Both the position numbers and the translations under genes were made by a program. DNA of 64,000 nt, taken from NCBI RefSeq assembly GCF_033807715.1, contig NC_084607.1, forward strand, positions 14,210,441 through 14,274,440. Direction: 5' to 3'. Within the stretch, counting starts at the first letter, position 1. Each line of letters opens with the position of its first letter. The notes beneath the pieces are model-generated. The model worked only from the letters and a program-made list of their open reading frames with translations, did no database searches and was not told the DNA's origin. This DNA comes from Cololabis saira. Its lineage: Eukaryota > Chordata > Actinopteri > Beloniformes > Belonidae. Below, one piece after another: positions 33,468 to 45,599 of this stretch.

Positions 33468-33485
33468 TTAATGAGTGTTAGAAAT

Positions 33486-34160
<675 letters not shown>

Positions 34161-35599
34161 AATAAACAGCATTGGTAAAACTGATATTTCTCTGTTATTC
34201 ATCATAAAACTTAATGAAACCTTTTATGTTTTGTCCAAGTACTGGTTATTTTTTTTTTTTTAATAATGACTAATACTTTTAACCACATATCAAAAAACCA
34301 TCATAAACCCAGCATGAATATCAAATCTTTCAATGCTGCTTTATTGTCTGTGGTCAGGCTTGTATCCAAGTGTTTTCCAATAATAAATCAAACAGCTGTG
34401 TCTAATATCACAGGCCTGTCATCCTTATCGCAAAACTGAGGCTCAGAGCCAGTTTACAGAGAACCGTAGAAGCTCTGTGGGTGCATGTCTCTCTGCAGGA
34501 CTTTTGTCTCTTTTTGGTTACTCTGATTTTAGGGGGAAATTGAAAATAAATAAATAAATCCTGTTACGCGATTTCTGATGTTATGCTTCACCAGTTCATT
34601 AGAATTCTTATCTGCTGTCTGCTGGTATTCTTGCAGTCACAGTGTGAAAGCTGTCAATGATTCAAGCAGCAGCACATAAGATACAGAAAGAGCCACATCT
34701 TTTTTCTTTAAGTCGATGCATATATTATTTTTAAATAACCACATGTAAGACCATGTAAAAGAAATTCGCCGTATGCAGCCAATGTTCTATGGATTTGTCA
34801 AATAAAGTAAAAGGCACCATCATTACACAAGAGTACAGTTACAGCTGCACACTGGCCACGTCAGGCCACTGCTGTGAACTTGAATGTTTTGCTTTGTGGT
34901 GGAGGCATAATGTGCTTTTCAGGTAAGTCGAAATTGCCATTGATTCAATTCCTGTCAATGCTCTTTTCAATCTAAGCAGTTCCTGCTTTACTCATATTTA
35001 TTTCCCCAAATATTGTAAGTAGTGCACGCTTACAGTTAACATCAGAGTGAACTGACAGGCCTGTTTTGTGTTTCACTGTGGGAGTTTAAAAAAATAAAAA
35101 ATAAAATAAATAACACACGCACCGGTAATGGATTCATAATTGCTCACATTCTTGCAGTTCTTTCATGCTGCACTCTTGAATGTCAGTTCTCTCTGTCACA
35201 ATTATTTTTTTAACATATAATTATACGAAATTACTTGGGTGCATCATGAAATTAAGAAAAAGAAAAGAAGAATGTGGAAAAACACAAGCCAACATGCTTA
35301 ATCTAGTTTGTAGTGTCTAGCACGCATTCAAAATATGTACATTATGGTCTTGGAGTCTTGGACTCTTGATAGGTCAGGTAGGCAGCTTTCACGATCATCA
35401 GTATACACTCACAGGCTAGTACATGTGTTTACCTGATAAAGTGGTGAGGGTATATATCCACCACTTATTATTCAAACAAATAGATGTTCTTTTCTTTTCT
35501 TTTTTGTCACATTGCACATAAATAGGAATTGTTGCATTTTTAATATATCAGAAAAAAGTCATCTACAGTACTTCTTCAGAAAAGTAATCTACCATGGGG
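34161..35599. other. No gene recognised; one short repeat fragment
   Basis: Unassigned AT-rich sequence. At 35400-35460, ACCTGATAAAGTGGTGAGGG resembles the end of the dispersed repeat seen at 27575-27900. A T-run lies at 34251-34262. Confidence 0.45.
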
Positions 35600-36180
35600 T
35601 CAAGATTCAAGAACCATTTGTTATCACATGTACAGTAAGGAAACAAGTTTCCCCGTACAATGAGATTCTTACTTTGCTGTCCACAATTAAAGAATGCCCA
35701 AGTACAAAACTCAAATTCAGCAGTATAACAAAAGGACATTACAAGTGGAGCATGCCAAATAAATAAAATAAAATGAAATATAAATGATGGATACTGTAAC
35801 GTAAAGTAATGCTATATACATAAATGTGCAATGTACCGTCGGGGGGTAAACAGTATTAGGCATCTGCAATTATTGAATGTTAAAGTGCATAACAAAACAG
35901 TTAACAATATCAGTGTGTGAGTGGAGAAAAATACATGTAAACAGTTGGTGTAGTGGGGCAGTTGTCCAGTCTTTTGTTACAGACTCCTGTCAGCTGTTGA
36001 GGAGTCTGATGGCAGAAGGAAAAAGGGAGTTCCTGAGTCTGGTGGTCCTGCACTCCTGCCTGAGGGGGAGGAGAGTGACCAGACCATGAGTGGGGTCCTT
36101 GATGACGGATGCAGCTCTCCTCTGATGTCGCTTGTAGATGCTCTGCAGAGAGGGCGGGGAATCCTGGGGATCTTAGGGCC
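35600..36180 (-). pseudogene. Rex1/CR1-type LINE, 3' end
   Basis: On the minus strand 36148-35990 reads a degraded C-terminus with LQSIYKRHQRRAASVIKDP, THGLVTLLP and NSLFPSAIRLLNS then a stop, the typical end of Rex1-like ORF2. It is followed by a non-coding tail ending near the CAAGATTCAAG block at 35600, the plus-strand mark of these tails. Upstream RT domains are absent. Overlapping minus-strand frames of 75 and 122 codons are other frames of the same DNA. Confidence 0.75.
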
Positions 36181-36600
36181 AGGACATACCAGGACATACC
36201 ACACGCCCGACCATCGGCAGAAAAGCAGTCGGACTGAAAGTTGGCTCCCATCTGCCCAAGTTGGTCAAAAAAATACACCCGAACACCAACCTGACGCCGG
36301 ACACTGGAGCGTACAATCTGCGCGCGAGTCTTAATACATCCCCATAACTGCAGGCGCCACTAATCTGAAAAGAAAAGAAGAACAACCGATAATGACAGGT
36401 TGCTCTAGTCTACAGTTCTGAACAGAGCCCGCTGTCATCAGTCAATGTTTTTACTTCTGATAGAAGTCAAGAAGGATTGAAAATATGATGGCTAATAATG
36501 AAAATATGCTGGCGTTCACAACACGGTCAAACACAATCCAAATCCAAACCGATGCCATGATAGAGTGTAGTGTAGCATTGTGCAAAAGGCTCAAAGAGCT
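36181..36600. other. No gene recognised
   Basis: Unassigned sequence; contains a tandem pair CAGGACATAC near 36181-36199. Confidence 0.45.
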
Positions 36601-36604
36601 AAGC

Positions 36605-37060
36605 TGTTACACCCATGGATGTTTTATATTAACCTGGATACTGGACCGGAAAATGGCTGCCGTTCATTTCAATGGAAGTTGCTCGCCTGTCGCATACGCC
36701 TAAAAAGTTCCTAACTTCCGGGTTTACTTCCGCGTTATGGGGCCCATAGAGCATGCGCAGTTGAGTCACCTACCATGATGCTCTGGGGCCTCCCATCATG
36801 CCCCGGGGCAATGACAACCAGTGTTAATATAATATGTATTAATATAATATATTAATTAATGTATATTATTACATGTATATTATTACATATATTATTAATG
36901 TATTAATATAATGTAATTATATAATATGTATTAATATAATACATCCATGGAGTGCACGGACACAGCCGTGACGTCACGCCCAGAAAGAGACTTTTCTTTG
37001 ACTTTTCTGGCCGTTAGAAAACATTTTTGACGTATATAAAGTCCATGACTTAAAAATATA
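36605..37060. mobile_element. Possible DNA-transposon-derived repeat
   Basis: A left block CACCCATGGATGTTTTATAT and a right block ACGTATATAAAGTCCATGAC (near 37030) resemble ends of fish miniature elements, and the interior has ACTTCCGGGTTTACTTCCG-type sequence common in such elements. An AT-only tract of TATTAATATAA repeats (36826-36945) splits it. Termini not resolved. Confidence 0.3.
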
Positions 37061-37866
37061 GAATACAAAGATTAGTAATTAACTGTGATTACAGCTGGAG
37101 GTGTCCTGTGAACAGTTTTAGAGGCTTCTCTTTTACTATTGCGGTCTATGGGAAAAAAGCTTTTTGGGCCCCATGGGATTTTCTGTTGCAGTACCGCGGC
37201 TGGACACTGGGAAAAATTGGCGTGCCTGCTGAGTGCGAGACCGGGGGGCTGGTTACACCCCACTCTCCCCCTCCCCTTGCATATGGCCTGCTCTCTCTCT
37301 CCTACCTGTGCTCGCCCTTTGCCCACAACAAGTCTGGGCTTGTCTCTCTCTTCACTCGCCTTTGCTGTATTTCAGGAGAAGCAGCAGACAGACTGAAAGT
37401 TATTGTACAGTTAATCATCTAGTTGAGATGGTTTCCCAGTTTGTGTGCGTCAATGACCACAAGTAAGTGTATTTAAGACATTTGGTGACTGTTAGTGATT
37501 ATATTTTTTTGTTGTAAGTCTAACAGTTATTTATGTGATAATTTACCACTAGTTTGTAATTGAATGATTATTTCTTGCATCTGTCCTTTGTATCTAGCCT
37601 TTAATCATTGTTCTTAAATTATCATTAATTATTCGCACTATTTAAATTGTCTAACAGTAGAGTGTATAGTCTATTTAGTATTATAATGTTTATTTCCCTT
37701 ATTCTTTCATTTAGAACCACACACTGATACAGAGTGAAGTTGCCTGTGCATGTGTTCTATGCCATAATGCCGCAATAAACCGTCTAAAGGTTATTCCTGC
37801 CTCCCGTAGAGACACCCCATATCGTTGACTACTTTTCCTGAACCACCAAGAGCTTCATTAGCCTAC
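37061..37866. other. No gene recognised
   Basis: A GC-richer block (37110-37330) with CT-rich tract, then AT-rich sequence. Several overlapping frames of 77-104 codons on the plus strand are low-complexity in part; none shows a domain. Confidence 0.4.
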
Positions 37867-37868
37867 TA

Positions 37869-38764
37869 TGGAGGATTTTTTGTGCTAAAATTAAATAAAT
37901 AAATACATAATTAATTAATTAAAATGGGAATGAAATATGTCATTAATTAATTAAAATACAATTCATTTTAAGTAAAAATATATATTTATTATTTCAGCAT
38001 TTAATTAATTAATGACACATTTAATTAATGATTTCGTGTTACGTGTGAATCATGAAATGTAAAACTGCATTTAATTAATTAGTGACACATTTAATTAATG
38101 ATTTCGTGTTGCTGAATCATGAAATGTAAATGTAAAACTGTCAGTTTCACTCGTCAAACTCAGTGGGCGGGGCTAACGCGAATCCAGCAGAGGAAGCAGA
38201 GGAACTTCCTCTGCTTTACACGCTACATGCTCGGGGTCAGCAGGTCCTGCTTCCACATACTCTGCAAGGTCGAAGATATCGCTCACCAACTCTCTACAAA
38301 GTTCACGAAAATCCTCTGAACTCACAGCTGCCATGTTTAGAACGAACGGCTTCCTCTTCCACCTCCAGTTTCAGACCAAAGCAGTGGATTCCACTGGATT
38401 CTCGTTAGCCCCGCCCACTGAGTTTGACGAGTGAAACTGACAGTTTTACATTTACATTTCATGATTCAACAACACGAAATCATTAATTAAATGTGTCATT
38501 AATTAATTAAATGCAGTTTTACATTTCATGATTCACACGTAACACGAAATCATTAATTAAATGTGTCATTAATTAATTAAATGCTGAGATAATAAATATA
38601 TATTTTTACTTAAAATGAACTGTATTTTAATTAATTAATGACATATTCCATTCTAATTTTAATTAATTAATGACACATTTAATTAATTAATGATATATTT
38701 CATTCACATTTTAATTAATTAATGATGTATTTATTTATTTAATTTTGGCACGAAAAATCCTCCA
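37869..38764. mobile_element. 896-bp fold-back DNA element with TA flanks
   Basis: Long inverted arms (37869-38185 and 38395-38764) begin TGGAGGATTTTTTGTGC at the left and, inverted, TGGAGGATTTTTCGTGC at the right, flanked by TA (37867-37868, 38765-38766). The arms contain repeated ATTAATTAATTAAA and CATGAAATGTAAAACTG blocks and end inward in a GGGCGGGGCTAACG block and its inverse. A unique 200-bp core lies between. TA duplications and long arms suggest a Tc1/mariner-mobilised fold-back element. Confidence 0.8.
38173..38334 (-). CDS. 53-codon ORF in the core of the fold-back element
   Basis: The minus strand reads from ATG (38332-38334), in a favourable start context (AAACATGG), to TAG (38173-38175). 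The peptide begins MAAVSSEDFRELCRELV, is acidic and amphipathic through about residue 28, then turns to a Pro/Leu-rich end (VPLLPLLDSR). The core has a purine-rich leader just upstream. Nearly the entire unique core is used by this frame, so it could be a captured first exon of a host gene, or chance. Stop and last codons lie in the inner edge of the inverted arm. Function unknown. Confidence 0.3.
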   Translation of the reverse strand: MAAVSSEDFRELCRELVSDIFDLAEYVEAGPADPEHVACKAEEVPLLPLLDSR

Positions 38765-38944
38765 TACATTACAAGCATCTTTACCATAGCTGTTTATCTA
38801 GTAGGTTAACCATCGTCATTTCCGGTTAACTGGCGTCATTTCGCTAGTCAAGGGTAGCACTCTACTAATCAGTTAGGTCATGGAGGCCGACAGCTAGTGG
38901 CCGATTCTACATGAAGAATCGGCCAAAATGAACGCAGGCGCTGA
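38765..38944. other. Short unassigned spacer
   Basis: Contains near-repeats of CGTCATTTC (38814-38841) and GAATCGGCC; no gene. Confidence 0.4.
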
Positions 38945-39140
38945 CTAGGGTTGCCACCTTTCAGAAATAGAAAAAAGGAACGTCCCGATTTCAGCGATTT
39001 TCGCGAGCACTAAAAAAAGGGACATTCCCAAAACGTCTAAAATGCATTAAAATGTATATATTTTATATGAAAAAACTAAATGCTGTAATAGCATTTAACT
39101 TTCATGACTGTACAGACAGCCTGAACCTGCGCATGGTCAT
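38945..39140 (+). mobile_element. Left end of a hAT-like element
   Basis: TAGGGTTGCCACCTTTCAGA with the following AAGGAACGTCCCGATTTCAG and AAAAAAAGGGACATTCCC repeats is a fish hAT-type terminus as I recall it. No matching right end was found before 40.9 kb, so the element is truncated or extends through a diverged interior. Confidence 0.5.
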
Positions 39141-39538
39141 CGTAAATTAAACAAAGTCTGCCTGCATTGGGCAGTTAAACAGAACTGCACCTAAATTAAA
39201 TGACAAAACGACAAAAGACAAGCAGCTCCTTGTCTTTCAGAACTGTGGTATGGAACTCCAAACAGGTCTGCTCAAAGTTCAGTGATGAGGAGCTCATAAA
39301 ATATTCAAATTTTTTAGATTTTTTATTTGGGGTTTTCATAAGCTGTGGGCCATAATCATCAAAATTATAACAAATAAAGGCTTGAAATATCTCACTTTGC
39401 ATGTAGTGGGAAATAATATATTTGTTTCACCTTTAGTTGAATTTACTGAAACGAATGAAGTTTAGCAATATATTCAAATTTTCCAACCTTCACCTTTTTA
39501 TTATGACCAATAAATAAGAGCATAATATATGTCCCATA
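39141..39538. other. Probable element interior, not recognised
   Basis: AT-rich; a 68-codon minus-strand frame (39196-39402) has no motif. Likely the interior of the element whose end is at 38945. Confidence 0.35.
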
Positions 39539-39721
39539 TTACACCATATCAAGCTCTGGGGATGTTTCAGGTATGAGGAACTGTGCAACAGATGCCTGGC
39601 TCCTCTGGGAAGTTATATTACGTTTGTGGAGGTTCCTGCAGCATGCTGTCTGACACACCTCCGGGAGACCTATGTTTCCTCTTTTAGGACGAGGTGGGGT
39701 GTCTGGAGCCTCTGGAGACAT
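39539..39721 (-). other. 60-codon ORF, possible transposon exon
   Basis: Begins MSPEAPDTPPRPKRGNIGLP and contains a Cys pair (EVCQTACC). Basic Pro-rich start of this kind is seen in N-terminal transposase exons, but I cannot assign a family. It reads in the direction away from the miniature element at 39789-39906 towards the hAT-like end at 38945. Confidence 0.25.
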
Positions 39722-39788
39722 CTTGACTTGACTTTTTTTTTTGTTTAAAGCAGCGCGTGTCGGTGCAGTGAGCAGCAGTGAGAGGTAA

Positions 39789-39906
39789 AGGCTGATTCAT
39801 GGTTCCGCGTTAGACCAATGCAGAGCCTACGCTGTACGTTGCGCGTCGCCGCGTACCCTACGGCGTAGGCTCTGCGTCGATTTAACGCGGAACCATAATT
39901 TAGGCT
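39789..39906. mobile_element. 118-bp Harbinger-like miniature element with TAA duplication
   Basis: Palindromic: AGGCTGATTCATGGTTCCGC at the left, inverted AGCCTAAATTATGGTTCCGC at the right, with GCAGAGCCTACG and CGTAGGCTCTGC inside. TAA flanks both ends (39786-39788, 39907-39909), fitting a PIF/Harbinger three-base duplication. Same family as 18819-18906. Confidence 0.75.
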
Positions 39907-39909
39907 TAA

Positions 39910-40679
39910 CTAGGCAACGGAGTGCAAAGGGGCGTAATAATTATTTCCTGTGGTAATAATTATGTACAACATGTGCAACAACACAGACAACAGTAGACAT
40001 GTCACTCTAAAAGTTGATACAAGTTGTAAACTATAAACCTTAGTTTTCCTGTGGAAAGAGGAATTAAATCTTAAAATAAAAATTAATTATGAATTATTAA
40101 GCTTTGTGAAAGCTTTAGCGGTAGCATTCGCCGCGTGTGAAGAAACTCTTGAGTGAAGCAAAACTCTTCACACTAGAGCTCCACACGTCACTCCTGAAGC
40201 CGACTCACACGACTGTCGTCCTGCATGAGGCTTTGGACTGTATATAGTTTGGTATAACTCCAGCGGGATTTCATCAGGGAAATATTTACGACGCGGCGGC
40301 GCGCACCGCGGCAGCGCGCACCACGGATCCAAGCTGCAAGTGTGTTTAAACCCGATGTCTTCTACAACAGAAAGCGGCTGATGAGCAAAGCATATGAATT
40401 CATTACCTTACGATGTAGTTCTTTATTGTTCTTCCTGTCGTTTATAGGTCTCTGTTACAGGTGTTACAGCTGAGTTAGTGCCGTTGCTGCGCGCTCCTTT
40501 TTTTTCTCTGCCTTAGCAGCAGCCAACTTTGAAAACTCAATATACTCCGTGTGAAAAACGTTCAAATGTCATATCAGCTTCGTTGTGTTGAAATTCTTTT
40601 GTAACATTCCTCCTCGTGGTATCTCCTTTGGACACACTTTGCAAACTGCAAATTTGTTGTCCTTTTCAGACATTGTAAA
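39910..40679. other. No gene recognised; possible hAT interior
   Basis: Contains an imperfect inverted motif around CTTCACACTAGAGCTCCACACG and a GC-rich GCGGCGGCGCGCACCGCGGC tract near 40293. May be the interior of the element ending at 40874. Confidence 0.35.
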
Positions 40680-40874
40680 ACTCCTGCACCGGCGAGGCCG
40701 ACGCCCCCTTGGGACCGCTCGGTCTGAGATGCGGGAACGCACACGTGCGGTTTGTTGTTTTAAACGTCATCAGATCGGCCGCTCTGAACTATTATTTTCC
40801 GATCTCCGATCAAAACCAATAGGGCCATTATCGGCCCGATCCCGATCAGGGGCCGATCAATCGGTGCATCTCTA
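40680..40874. mobile_element. Right end of a hAT-like element
   Basis: Ends, inverted, as TAGAGATGCACCGATTGATC with GGCCCGATCCCGATCAGGGG and GATCTCCGATC repeats inward, a known fish hAT terminus. The left end with the same motif is missing. Confidence 0.6.
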
Positions 40875-41859
40875 GTCACCATAGTAACCCACAACATGGA
40901 GAAGAAGCTTGTTGACTTTCAGTAAGTGGCTAACACTTATTGGTGGGGGAAATTTGATTAAAACAATTATTTTATAAATACAAGCAAGCTCCATTTTAAC
41001 TATTATTATTGTTGCACAGTTATTGGTGTAATCTTTGTGTTCTGCAGCATTCTAACTTATTTTTTTACATTTTTGTAAATACATGAACAGGGTTTAAGGA
41101 TGGATGGAGTGAATGAGCTCATTTTGTGGTCAAAATGAATGAAGCTGTCATCCTTGATAGCGAGCGGATGACGCAGTGCATCACTGATTATTTTAGTTCC
41201 ACCAATTAATCACATTATATGAGAAACCCTCTCACTGCTAAGTTTCGGTTCCTCTCTGAAAACATTATCTTGACAGAGCATTTGTAGATGATCTGTTGCT
41301 GCTCACAACAGCTGAGGTTGAGATTTGCGTGGTTGTCAGTAATTACCCTTGAGCTGTGTTCCACTCCACTTTACGCTGCACCGTAACCTGCAACACTTCA
41401 CTGAAGCGCTTTCACTAAATGACCAGGCTGAAGTTAGCAAACGTTTGCCACAGTCACTTAGATTTTCCCTGATTTGAGACATCTGACAGTTTGACAGCGT
41501 CTTCTTTTTCATTCCCGACCAAAGGAGACAGAGCTGAATGTTTATGAAAACAGACTGCAAGATGAACAGCAAATAAATGACTTTGCCTTCTGTTAGTCTG
41601 AGGAGAAATTATCTGACATTTCCGGTATGAAATTACTCTTTTTGGAAGGAATTTATCAGGACGTTTATTCAAGTCCACGTCCCAATTTAGGAGCCCTGCT
41701 AACAGTGTAATGTCAGGTCAAATAAACAGATTTCAAAAGGATGAGATGATTTTAGGGACACAGGAGTGAAAATATATCCATCTGTATGAATGTCTGAAGA
41801 TTTCTTAAACATAATCATAGTACAAATATAGTACAAAGCATCAATGTGGCTCATATGGC
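40875..41859. other. No gene recognised
   Basis: Unassigned. ATGGATGGAGTG near 41100 could be a LINE tail scrap, too short to call. Confidence 0.45.
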
Positions 41860-42700
41860 TCATATTAAAGGATGTGTCAGCTAACTTAATTTCCAGTTTC
41901 ATGACACCAACATGACTCAGGAAGTTGGAGCAAGGTGATATCTGCCACAGTGCATTACATAAATGTCTGGAATTTGAGATTGGTTATGAGACCAGCTTCT
42001 GGAATTTTGGGGGGGGGAACTTTGTGTTTTTTTCTGAGAAAGTATAATATCATACCTCAATCGACCTGGGTCTTTTTTGTTGTTGCATTTTTCATTTCAT
42101 GAAGCACCAAATGTTTTCAGTTGGTCAAAGGTCTGGACAGTTCAGCACCCAGACTCTTCTACTACAAAGCTTTGCTTTTGGAAGGAATACAATATACTTT
42201 GTCTAAAGCCTGTAACCTCCAACATTGATGTTTTTTGTGCAAGCTGTCAATTTCATGGGCACTGATCCGCTCCCATACTATCAGAGATGTAGGCGCTTGA
42301 ACTATTTGCAGATAGAAATGACCACACGACCACTTTGCCTTTGTCCATTGTAAATGAGCTTTCTCCCAAGAAAGATGCTGTATCATGATCATGTTCACAT
42401 ACAGCTTCATCTTTGCATGATAGAGCTTTAACTGGCATTTATGGATGGCACTAATGTTAGTTAACTTGAATCTTGTTTTTAGACACATTTCTATCACATA
42501 ATCATACCCAGTTTTAATGCAGTACTACCTGAGCGGGTATCCAAAAATTTGTTTTGTCCTACAGAGATTTCTCCAGATTCTCTGAATCTTCTTATGGCAT
42601 TATGTACTGCAGATGAGATATTTGAAGGCTTCATAATTTCAGGCTGAGATACCTTCTGAAATAGCTCTACAATATTGTTTTTAGATGTCAAAATATTCTT
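41860..42700 (-). pseudogene. Tc1-like transposase pseudogene
   Basis: Minus strand from about 42690: a helix-turn-helix with IVELFQKVSQPEI, then SAVHNAIRRFRESGEISV, the classic Tc1 linker; then KCQLKLYHAKMKLYV, WEKAHLQWTKAKW and the APTSLIVWERISAHEI/SLH block. The first catalytic segment (LWSDES) is replaced by a deletion and frameshift near 42320. The 3' end with TTGCTCCAACTTCCTGAGTC and GTTGGTGTCATGAAACTGG follows to about 41860. Tc1 transposases need a DDE triad; at least part is lost, so it is inactive. Same family group as 11095-11395 and 61855-62320. Confidence 0.85.
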
Positions 42701-43455
42701 ATTGTTTTATTGCTGTTCATGCACAACTTTATTGAAATTAGTGTTGTACACTAACTACAGTGCTCATTTCCTTGTTCTCTTTGTTCTGTTTGTTAAAAAC
42801 ACATGCTGCAAAGAACTGCTGTGTTCATCCAGATCAAGCTTCCTTTCTGTAACATATCAAGACTGTTTCAACTCCCTATGACTTCACTACAACCAGCTGG
42901 GGCACAGCAACCGAGGACTGACCTTATCCAGGACAATCATTCAAAATTATTAACAGGAATGACATTGACAACTGAGAAATGCTCGGTTCTACCGGTGAGA
43001 ATTCATCATTGTCTAAAATTGTCTTGATATTGACCTCCTTGAAATGGCGGTGGCGACATGGGATACAGCGGCAGGCAGAAAATGCTGCTAGGTGCAGTGA
43101 TCTAAACATCTTTACAGATACACCTCTTATTTTGAGGCCATCATCAAACTGAATCGACTGTAAATTATTTCTGATGTCAAAATGACTCCCAGGTGAAGGC
43201 CTAGAATACTCTGTCCTTTTTTATTGATTGTTCAATAGGGTACGCTATATGAGACTGTTCTTGATGCTTACAGTCATCATAAGGTTTAAACTACTGCATG
43301 AAAGCTGCTGTGCAACCTCCTCATTATGTTAAATCACCTCCTTTTGGTCTCCTGACTGCACATTATGAAAATCTGTATGAACCTGGCTAAGTGCTGTGTA
43401 AACATAAAATTTTTATATCCTTACATCTGATATGTCGAGGGTCCGGGCTGCGAGG
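42701..43455. other. No gene recognised
   Basis: Unassigned sequence; frames under 75 codons without motifs. Confidence 0.45.
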
Positions 43456-44465
43456 ATTACGGCAGTGGCAAATTTTCCCAGGACAAGCTGGTAACCTGTT
43501 TATTAGAAGGTTTTAAAATGTCTGTACTTTTAGGTGACAGGAGGGGAAATGTGGCCCAATCAAAACACAGAGACTTGCACTCTAAAAGATCTTTAAATAA
43601 AGTAAACATACCTTGTGTGCCACAGACTGCTCCCAAACACAAGTGGGCAAATAATATCTCTAAAACACTTAAGCTGACTTTATTAAATGTTAGGTCTTTA
43701 GCTGGGAAAACATTTTTAATTAATGATTTTATCACTGAGCACACCCTGGATTTTATGTTTTTAACTGAAACTTAGTTTGACCAAAATAACAGTGCAGCTG
43801 TTCTCATCGAGTCGACCCCTGCTGGTTATAGTTTTATCAGTGAGGCCAGAGTGAGCAGGAAAGGAGGAGGGGTCGCAGTATTATTTAATGAATCATTTCA
43901 CTGTAAACAGTTAACCCCTGGAAGTTTTCAGTCTTTTGGATTTGTGGCTGCACAGCTGAAAGCCTCATGCAGAGTCCTTTTTACAGGCCCCTCAAATACT
44001 GTGCAGACTTTTTTGATGACCTCAATGAACTGCATCTCTATGATCTGTGTTGATTTTGACCATGTAATAATTATTGGTGATTTTAACATCCACGTGGACA
44101 TCCCTCAGGAGAAATGGACTAAAGACCTTAGTAACACTCTGGACAACTTTGGGCTGACTCAGCATGTAACAGAAGCCATGCACAATAGGGGGCACACTCT
44201 AGACTTACTGATCTCTAACGGTCTGAGCATTTCAAAGGTTACTGTGTCTGATGTGGGCCTGTCTGATCATTCCTGTGTCTCCTTTGAGAGTACGATTTCG
44301 GTGCACACAAATATCTCACAACAGTGATCTCAAAACGGTGTACAACTGAAAACAGTATTGAGACCTTTATCCAGGTCTTCTCTAGAGTCTAACACTTGCC
44401 CTGTCTGGGCGTTCAGTCAATGAGCTCATGAGTAGCTTCAATGCTAAAATGTTAAATGTTATGTG
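43456..44465 (+). pseudogene. L2/CR1-type LINE, endonuclease domain
   Basis: An apurinic-endonuclease-like domain: LTLLNVRSLAGKTFLI, DFMFLTET, RKGGGVAVLF, DHVIIIGDFNIHVD, NRGHTLDLLIS and LSDHSCVSFE. These supply the expected Asn, Glu, Asp/Asn and Asp-His catalytic sites. The frame 43518-44327 is open apart from one TAG at 43773-43775, where Trp usually follows TET. Between about 43985 and 44030 the expected YRP-K...FFDDLNEL segment is in another frame, so two compensating shifts exist. The enzyme nicks target DNA for LINE insertion; here inactive. The reverse transcriptase does not follow directly. Confidence 0.85.
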
Positions 44466-45070
44466 TAAATGACTGCATAATTGAAAAGAGTTTATTTTGA
44501 AATGCTTACTTTGAGTTATAATGGATAGTGAGAATTCATGAAAAGATAGCAATAGGAAAAAAAGTGAAATTGACACTGAAAAGCAGTAACTTTATTTTCT
44601 TACATTAATATTTATCTTTTATTATGGACTAACTGAGTAATTTTTCTGCATGACTGTGTGGGCTCAGTCTTTGGTTCCTCTCCTGTCATCCATATCCATC
44701 TCCATCCGGGTTGATACTCCCTTCGGACAAGGGGTCGTCCACATCTTCATCCACATCTTCATCTCCACCGCAATACTCACCATTGGACATTCACCGTAAG
44801 ACTTTGAGTGTACTCATTTTATATTATTTATTTGGGCCTATTTTTCCATTCGTTTGAACTTTTGGGACAATTTACTTTTCAATACCTGAGATCTCAGAGG
44901 TGGTTTTTTTTGTTATTTCTACTTCAACTTTCAATCTGTTGTGTGGTATTTGCGGTAGACTTTACAGGTCTAAATCAAAATTTAGTCAGGTAGAAATCAG
45001 CAGTCTCGTCATCGCGTCTAGAGTTAAAGTTGACCCACATTTTCCTGTTTGATATTTAACGCTGTCAGAA
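44466..45070. other. No gene recognised
   Basis: Unassigned; repeated CCATCTCCATC and CCACATCTTCAT phrases near 44695-44765. Confidence 0.4.
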
Positions 45071-45074
45071 GGGG

Positions 45075-45595
45075 CGAATATACTTGCTGTTTGAGCCTGC
45101 GTTCGTATCCGTTCGCGTTCACAACCAGCTGCGTTGTGAGTGTACCTTGAGTGCGTCGTACCGACTGAATAACCTCTGTATCCAGCTCAGACGTTTGATT
45201 ATCGGTTGACAAAACAGCCCACCAGCATCATCACTGCTGCATCTTCCGACGAGCACGAACATAACGGGCACGACTCTGTATCTGCACCCAGGACTGTGTT
45301 GATCTGCCGCCCGCTGTTTGGACCCACATGTTTGTCACTGTGCAGCGGGGATGACGATCATAAATGCGAGGATAATTTTCCGACCTCCGCGTCTAGTCAC
45401 TTGTGTTGGTGCACGGACCTGTGCGGACATGTGCACGGACTCGCGGGCAAAGCGAGAACTGCAAGTCACGTACGCGTTCGATGTTTTTTGGAGAACGTGC
45501 ATGTTGACGCACGAAACAAATGCAGGATACGCGTCTCGGCCATGATGTGCTCGCATATGCGTTCTGAACAGCAAGTATATTCTTAGAGTGACAGG
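45075..45595. mobile_element. DNA element with AATATACTTGCTGTT ends
   Basis: The left end GAATATACTTGCTGTTTGAG and the right end inverted, GAATATACTTGCTGTTCAGA, face each other over about 520 bp. The right portion (GCGAGAACTGCAAGTCACGT, GAGAACGTGCATGTTGACGC) is closely related to 52400-52558. Rich in CG compared with the neighbourhood. Superfamily and target duplication not determined. Confidence 0.55.
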
Positions 45596-45599
45596 TGCA

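Noticed and set aside
35910..36334. Frames of 75-122 codons around 36.1 kb
   Set aside because: Out-of-frame readings of the Rex1 C-terminal region, whose true frame is a different one.
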